From: DP-36 sp036004365
GTDB lineage: Bacteria > Desulfobacterota > Binatia > UBA9968
Reading direction: 5' to 3'
DNA: 7,919 bases
NCBI GenBank assembly: GCA_036004365.1
Contig: DASYRN010000136.1
Span: forward strand, 1-7,919
A program made the position numbers and the translations under genes. Every line of letters starts with the position of its first letter. Within the stretch, counting starts at the first letter, position 1. Shown here piece by piece: positions 6,010-7,919 of this stretch. Under the pieces are notes generated by a model, which ran no database searches, was not told where the DNA came from, and saw nothing but the letters and a program-made list of their open reading frames with translations.

Positions 6010-6210
6010 CGCTAGGGAAATAAAGAAAAAATAAACCTGACAGGATCGGATTGAACGACGCTTCGGGGAATCAGAAAAGTAAAGAACTGAACACGGTAAC
6101 GGCTAGTTAACAGAGAGCAATTTCCAGGCTTAACGCTGGTCTATGGATGTGGCTCTTTAGCGATTTGATCAAAGAGCAAAAATAAAGACCTGACCCTTGT
6201 CTGACCCTCT
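6010..6210. other. Intergenic stretch without a gene
   Basis: No supported gene. It holds an imperfectly spaced 7-bp inverted repeat, GCTCTTT (6152-6158) and AAAGAGC (6171-6177), with a 12-base loop and an A-rich tail. It ends in CCTGACCC (6189-6196) and a second TGACCC (6202-6207 region), next to the YgiT fragment at 6211. The IR could be a weak minus-strand signal; no function is claimed. Confidence 0.4.
6181..6196. repeat. Left copy of a GGGTCAGG-type repeat
   Basis: Reads AATAAAGACCTGACCC; its reverse complement GGGTCAGGTCTTTATT resembles GGGTCAGGCCTGAGTTATT at 7014-7032 on the + strand. The two face each other around the DUF433 module. From memory such motifs often sit at the 3' ends of RAYT genes, so this may be the scar of a second RAYT. 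Confidence 0.4.
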
Positions 6211-6292
6211 AAACTACAGACGGACCTAGTGGAAATCCAAAATATTCCCTGCACGGTATGCCAGGAATGTGGACAGGAGCAGATCGGCCAGC
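6211..6292 (+). pseudogene. Internal fragment of a YgiT zinc-finger gene (copy B)
   Basis: Matches 3382-3463 over 82 bases with five differences, all in third codon positions and all synonymous. It covers codons 18 to 44 plus one base and keeps the second zinc knuckle (CQEC), but lacks the start, the first knuckle (CPLC) and the C-terminal helix. The match begins just after the GGGTCAGG-type repeat and ends abruptly at 6292. It is not expressed as a useful protein. It represents a second, older allele of the gene at 3331-3540. Confidence 0.9.
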
Positions 6293-6323
6293 TATATGAC
6301 AAGGGTTTTTCCGCAAAGCGAGG

Positions 6324-6355
6324 GATAGCATTTTGCCAAAGCTATCGGATATAAT
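6324..6355 (+). promoter_or_regulatory. Putative operator and -10 box upstream of the DUF433 antitoxin
   Basis: GATAGC (6324-6329) and GCTATC (6341-6346) form a perfect inverted repeat around an 11-base centre that itself contains TTT and AAA arms. A perfect TATAAT follows at 6350-6355, 22 bases before ATG 6378. No good -35 exists at normal spacing; TTGCCA at 6333 is only 11 bases away. The layout suits an autoregulated toxin-antitoxin promoter whose operator covers the -35 region, but this is inference. Confidence 0.4.
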
Positions 6356-6377
6356 TCCTTCTTAGGTGGAGGTTTCT

Positions 6378-6605
6378 ATGGAAGTTTTTCCAGGGATTAC
6401 AATGGACCCGGCCGTTCGGTTTGGCAAGCCTTGCATCAAGGGTACCAGAATAGACGTTGCCACCGTGCTCGGTAACCTTGCAGCAGGAGAGAAGATCGAG
6501 GACATCGAGGAGAATTATAAGCTCACCCGTGATCAGATCATGGCTGCGCTCGCATACGCGACCCATGTGGCTCAGCACCTTCCCCCCGCAGTCAAATCCG
6601 CATGA
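6378..6605 (+). CDS. DUF433 family antitoxin (VapB-like)
   Basis: Intact 75-aa protein of the DUF433 family, a small winged-helix/HTH domain that acts as the antitoxin partner of DUF5615 PIN-like toxins. The start ATG 6378 is set by GGAGG at 6368-6372, five bases upstream; an in-frame GTG at 6366 overlaps that site. Family hallmarks: the opening ITMDPAVRFGKPCIKGTRI, with the G-K-P-x-I-x-G-T-R-I signature, the helix VATVLGNLAAGEKIEDI, and LTRDQIMAALAYATHV for the second HTH helix. The TGA stop overlaps the ATG of the toxin (ATGA at 6602-6605), showing translational coupling. Because the toxin is broken, the antitoxin may be retained as a repressor or simply be a leftover. A palindrome and TATAAT box lie directly upstream. 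Confidence 0.9.
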   Translation: MEVFPGITMDPAVRFGKPCIKGTRIDVATVLGNLAAGEKIEDIEENYKLTRDQIMAALAYATHVAQHLPPAVKSA

Positions 6606-6909
6606 TCATCCTGCTGGATGAGAATTTTCCCTTAGCGCTTTATACCAGGCTTCAGAAAGAAGGATTTCAAGCGGAACACATCCTGCTTGGCCAGCGAGGA
6701 CTCCACGATAGCCAGATCATGGCTCGCCTTAGGCGGATTGCAGAGCAAGCATCATCTGGTCTCAAGTCACCCAGTCAATCCCGATCGAAAAGCGAGTTGA
6801 GATTTGGATGGCTGCGATCAACGAATTCTTTTCGAAGAAGTGGAAGGAAAAATTTTTTCAAGTCTACGATGATGGAAAGCTACATCCTTTTGAAGTCATA
6901 AAAACTTAG
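6602..6909 (+). pseudogene. DUF5615 PIN-like toxin, internally deleted and frameshifted
   Basis: The N-terminal part (6602 to about 6750) reads MIILLDENFPLALYTRLQKE and then EHILLGQRGLHDSQIMARLR, the typical DUF5615 opening with the DEN acidic motif and the G-L-x-D-S-x-I segment. The C-terminal part continues in another frame from about 6751: IIWSQVTQSIPIEKRVEIW, then AAINEFFSKKWKEKFFQVY and DDGKLHPFEVIKT with TAG at 6907-6909. Joined they make roughly 100 residues against about 120 in the family. The missing stretch is the central one that normally carries the L-T-Q-D-x-x-F acidic motif of the PIN-like active site. In the unshifted frame translation runs to a stop at 6899-6901 with an unrelated tail. 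The toxin is therefore almost certainly inactive. It overlaps its DUF433 antitoxin by four bases. Confidence 0.9.
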
Positions 6910-6929
6910 AATAGAAAGCCTCCCCCTCT

Positions 6930-7034
6930 ATGCCGGGGAAATGTCCACTCTGCCGATCGAGGACTTATTTAGGCCGAACGAAGCTGCAGACCGACCTCGT
7001 GGGGGGCGTCATGGGGTCAGGCCTGAGTTATTGA
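6930..7034 (+). pseudogene. 5' fragment of a YgiT zinc-finger gene (copy C)
   Basis: ATG 6930 opens a frame whose first 24 codons match 3331-3402 with three differences in 72 bases, all synonymous. It has the first zinc knuckle CPLC but not the second. After Val24 the frame runs into GGGGGCGTCATGGGGTCAGG and stops at TGA 7032-7034. Similarity to the intact copy starts only two or three bases before the ATG. In the stretch shared with copy B (codons 18-24) the two fragments differ at four third positions, so they descend from different alleles. Confidence 0.88.
7014..7033. repeat. Right copy of a GGGTCAGG-type repeat with a 10-bp palindrome
   Basis: GGGTCAGGCCTGAG contains the perfect palindrome TCAGGCCTGA (7017-7026). 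It lies just downstream of the RAYT stop codon and is inverted relative to the motif at 6181-6196. It may be part of the RAYT element end. Confidence 0.4.
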
Positions 7035-7040
7035 CTATTG

Positions 7041-7919
7041 TCATCTGCCCAGCAAGCGCAGCAACTGAACTTCGGCTTTCCTGTCTCGGTTCCCTGCATA
7101 GCTTGCATGCAGCCGACTTATCATAGAGGCGTCACGGTGAAGCTGTTCTCCCAAATCTTTAGCCTTGAGCCCGCCCCACTCTCTTGCCACATACACTAAC
7201 AGTGATCGCGCCTGCACCCAGCGCCTGCCTCGCCCTGCATCCACTAATCGTTCCGCCTCCACCCCATGCATCGCGGCTACTGCCTTAACCAATCGCTGAA
7301 AGCTCGTCTTTGGTCTCCTCGGTTCCTGCTTTGCTGTCATCTTCTCGGCCCGCTCGACAAAATTCTCATCACCCAAAAAGCGCTGATCCACTGTCTCATA
7401 GAATCGTTCCACATGCCCGACACCTAAGCCCTCTTCCATAAATTTCATATACGCCCGTCGCGCTTGGGTTGCACTAGGACCGAATTGTCCCAACACAAAC
7501 GCCGCCTCCAGTCCAACCGGACTACCCCCTCCAAGATAACACCGATGACTGCTCCAACGATACTTCCACGGATCCTGTGGGTGTTTAACTCTTGCTGGAT
7601 TCAAATGAATGTAACGCACTAGCTCCAACAAATACGCATCGCGATCGCATAAGATCGCTTTGTAGCGCCCCTGGAAGAGATGGCCCACCGTGCCGTGCCT
7701 CCGATTGTAGTGTTGCGTAAAGCTGAACTGAATCCCTTGCATAATCTTGGATAGCGGGACCCTGCCAGTCTCAACCAGCAAATGAACATGGTTAGACATC
7801 AGCACGTACGCATACATGATAAATTCGTACCGCCTTCGGTAATGCTCAACGCGCTCTAAATAACCAACCCGGTCATCATCATCTGCGAAGATATCTCGCC
7901 GCTGATTCCCACGCGCGAT
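7041..7919 (-). CDS. REP-associated tyrosine transposase (RAYT, Y1 family), N-terminus outside the window
   Basis: Single-strand DNA transposase of the HUH/Y1 group; RAYTs act on REP palindromes and are usually single-copy domesticated genes. The frame is open from 7919 to TGA at 7041-7043, giving 292 residues; by comparison with relatives about 15 N-terminal residues lie beyond the edge. Numbering from 7919: IARGNQRRDIF at 1-11 is the family's R-G-N-x-R segment. YVLMSNHVHLLVE (38-50) carries the HVH metal pair at 44 and 46. GHLFQGRYKA lies at about 79-88, and RYIHLNP with the likely catalytic Tyr103 is intact. A C-terminal domain at about 206-276 (LVKAVAAMHGVEAERLV, then LLVYVAREWGGLKAKDLGEQ) looks like the DnaA C-terminal helix-turn-helix found on many long RAYTs. 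The gene shows no damage and could be active. The flanking repeat at 7014 may be part of its recognition site. Confidence 0.93.
   Translation of the reverse strand: MARGNQRRDIFADDDDRVGYLERVEHYRRRYEFIMYAYVLMSNHVHLLVETGRVPLSKIMQGIQFSFTQHYNRRHGTVGHLFQGRYKAILCDRDAYLLELVRYIHLNPARVKHPQDPWKYRWSSHRCYLGGGSPVGLEAAFVLGQFGPSATQARRAYMKFMEEGLGVGHVERFYETVDQRFLGDENFVERAEKMTAKQEPRRPKTSFQRLVKAVAAMHGVEAERLVDAGRGRRWVQARSLLVYVAREWGGLKAKDLGEQLHRDASMISRLHASYAGNRDRKAEVQLLRLLGR

Noticed and set aside
3572..6920. 13-bp direct repeat AGAATAGAAAGCC at 3572-3584 and 6908-6920
   Set aside because: A shared 13-mer is close to chance expectation in nearly 8 kb, and the flanks do not align.
6211..7001. Copies B and C as two halves of one YgiT gene split with a target-site duplication
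   Set aside because: In the 21 shared bases (codons 18-24) B and C differ at four positions, so a recent duplication of the same target is not supported; they come from different alleles.
6941..7126. 61-codon + strand frame
   Set aside because: Out-of-frame reading of the YgiT 5' fragment that runs on into the antisense of the RAYT.

Overview
The window looks like an accessory, mobile-element-rich stretch of a Gram-negative environmental bacterium of middling GC. A lipoprotein with a clean lipobox and a periplasmic ABC_sub_bind protein support the Gram-negative reading. The RAYT transposases, YgiT/DUF433/DUF5615 toxin-antitoxin genes and short palindromic repeats are typical of slow-growing soil, sediment or groundwater lineages such as NC10, Nitrospirota or Desulfobacterota. 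That placement is inferred from gene content only; no marker gene is present.

Left part (1-1990): the larger part of a group II intron on the + strand. It has structured RNA at 1 to about 490, a reverse transcriptase/maturase without an HNH endonuclease (509-1825), a 34-nt domain V (1842-1875) and an unusually long domain VI ending at 1990. The intron 5' end lies before the window. The 3' end sits exactly in the tail of a minus-strand META-domain lipoprotein gene (1982-2461), and the intron supplies that gene's last two codons and stop.

Middle (2462-4581): a short remnant resembling an IS110-type transposase N-terminus, an AT-rich dCTP deaminase-family gene (2672-3232), a lone YgiT zinc-finger gene (3331-3540), an unrecognised cysteine-rich gene (3698-4135), and a convergent Mth938-like gene (4149-4523, minus).

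Right part (4582-7919): a broken Y1/REP-associated transposase fragment, a MITE-like inverted-repeat element (4804-4934), and an orphan ABC_sub_bind protein (4994-5977, minus). Then comes a DUF433-DUF5615 toxin-antitoxin pair (6378-6909) bracketed by two different partial copies of the 3331-3540 YgiT gene. The DUF5615 toxin carries an internal deletion plus a frameshift, while its antitoxin is intact. The window ends in an almost complete REP-associated tyrosine transposase (7041-7919, minus).

There is no single operon; only the DUF433/DUF5615 pair is clearly co-transcribed. The main story is recombination: retroelement insertion, RAYT and palindrome traffic, and repeated breakage of toxin-antitoxin modules. 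I do not see a convincing new multi-gene system. The best leads are the multi-copy YgiT fragments with only synonymous differences, the intron/gene junction with its long domain VI, and the unrecognised cysteine-rich gene behind a perfect inverted repeat. No tRNA, rRNA or CRISPR array was seen.
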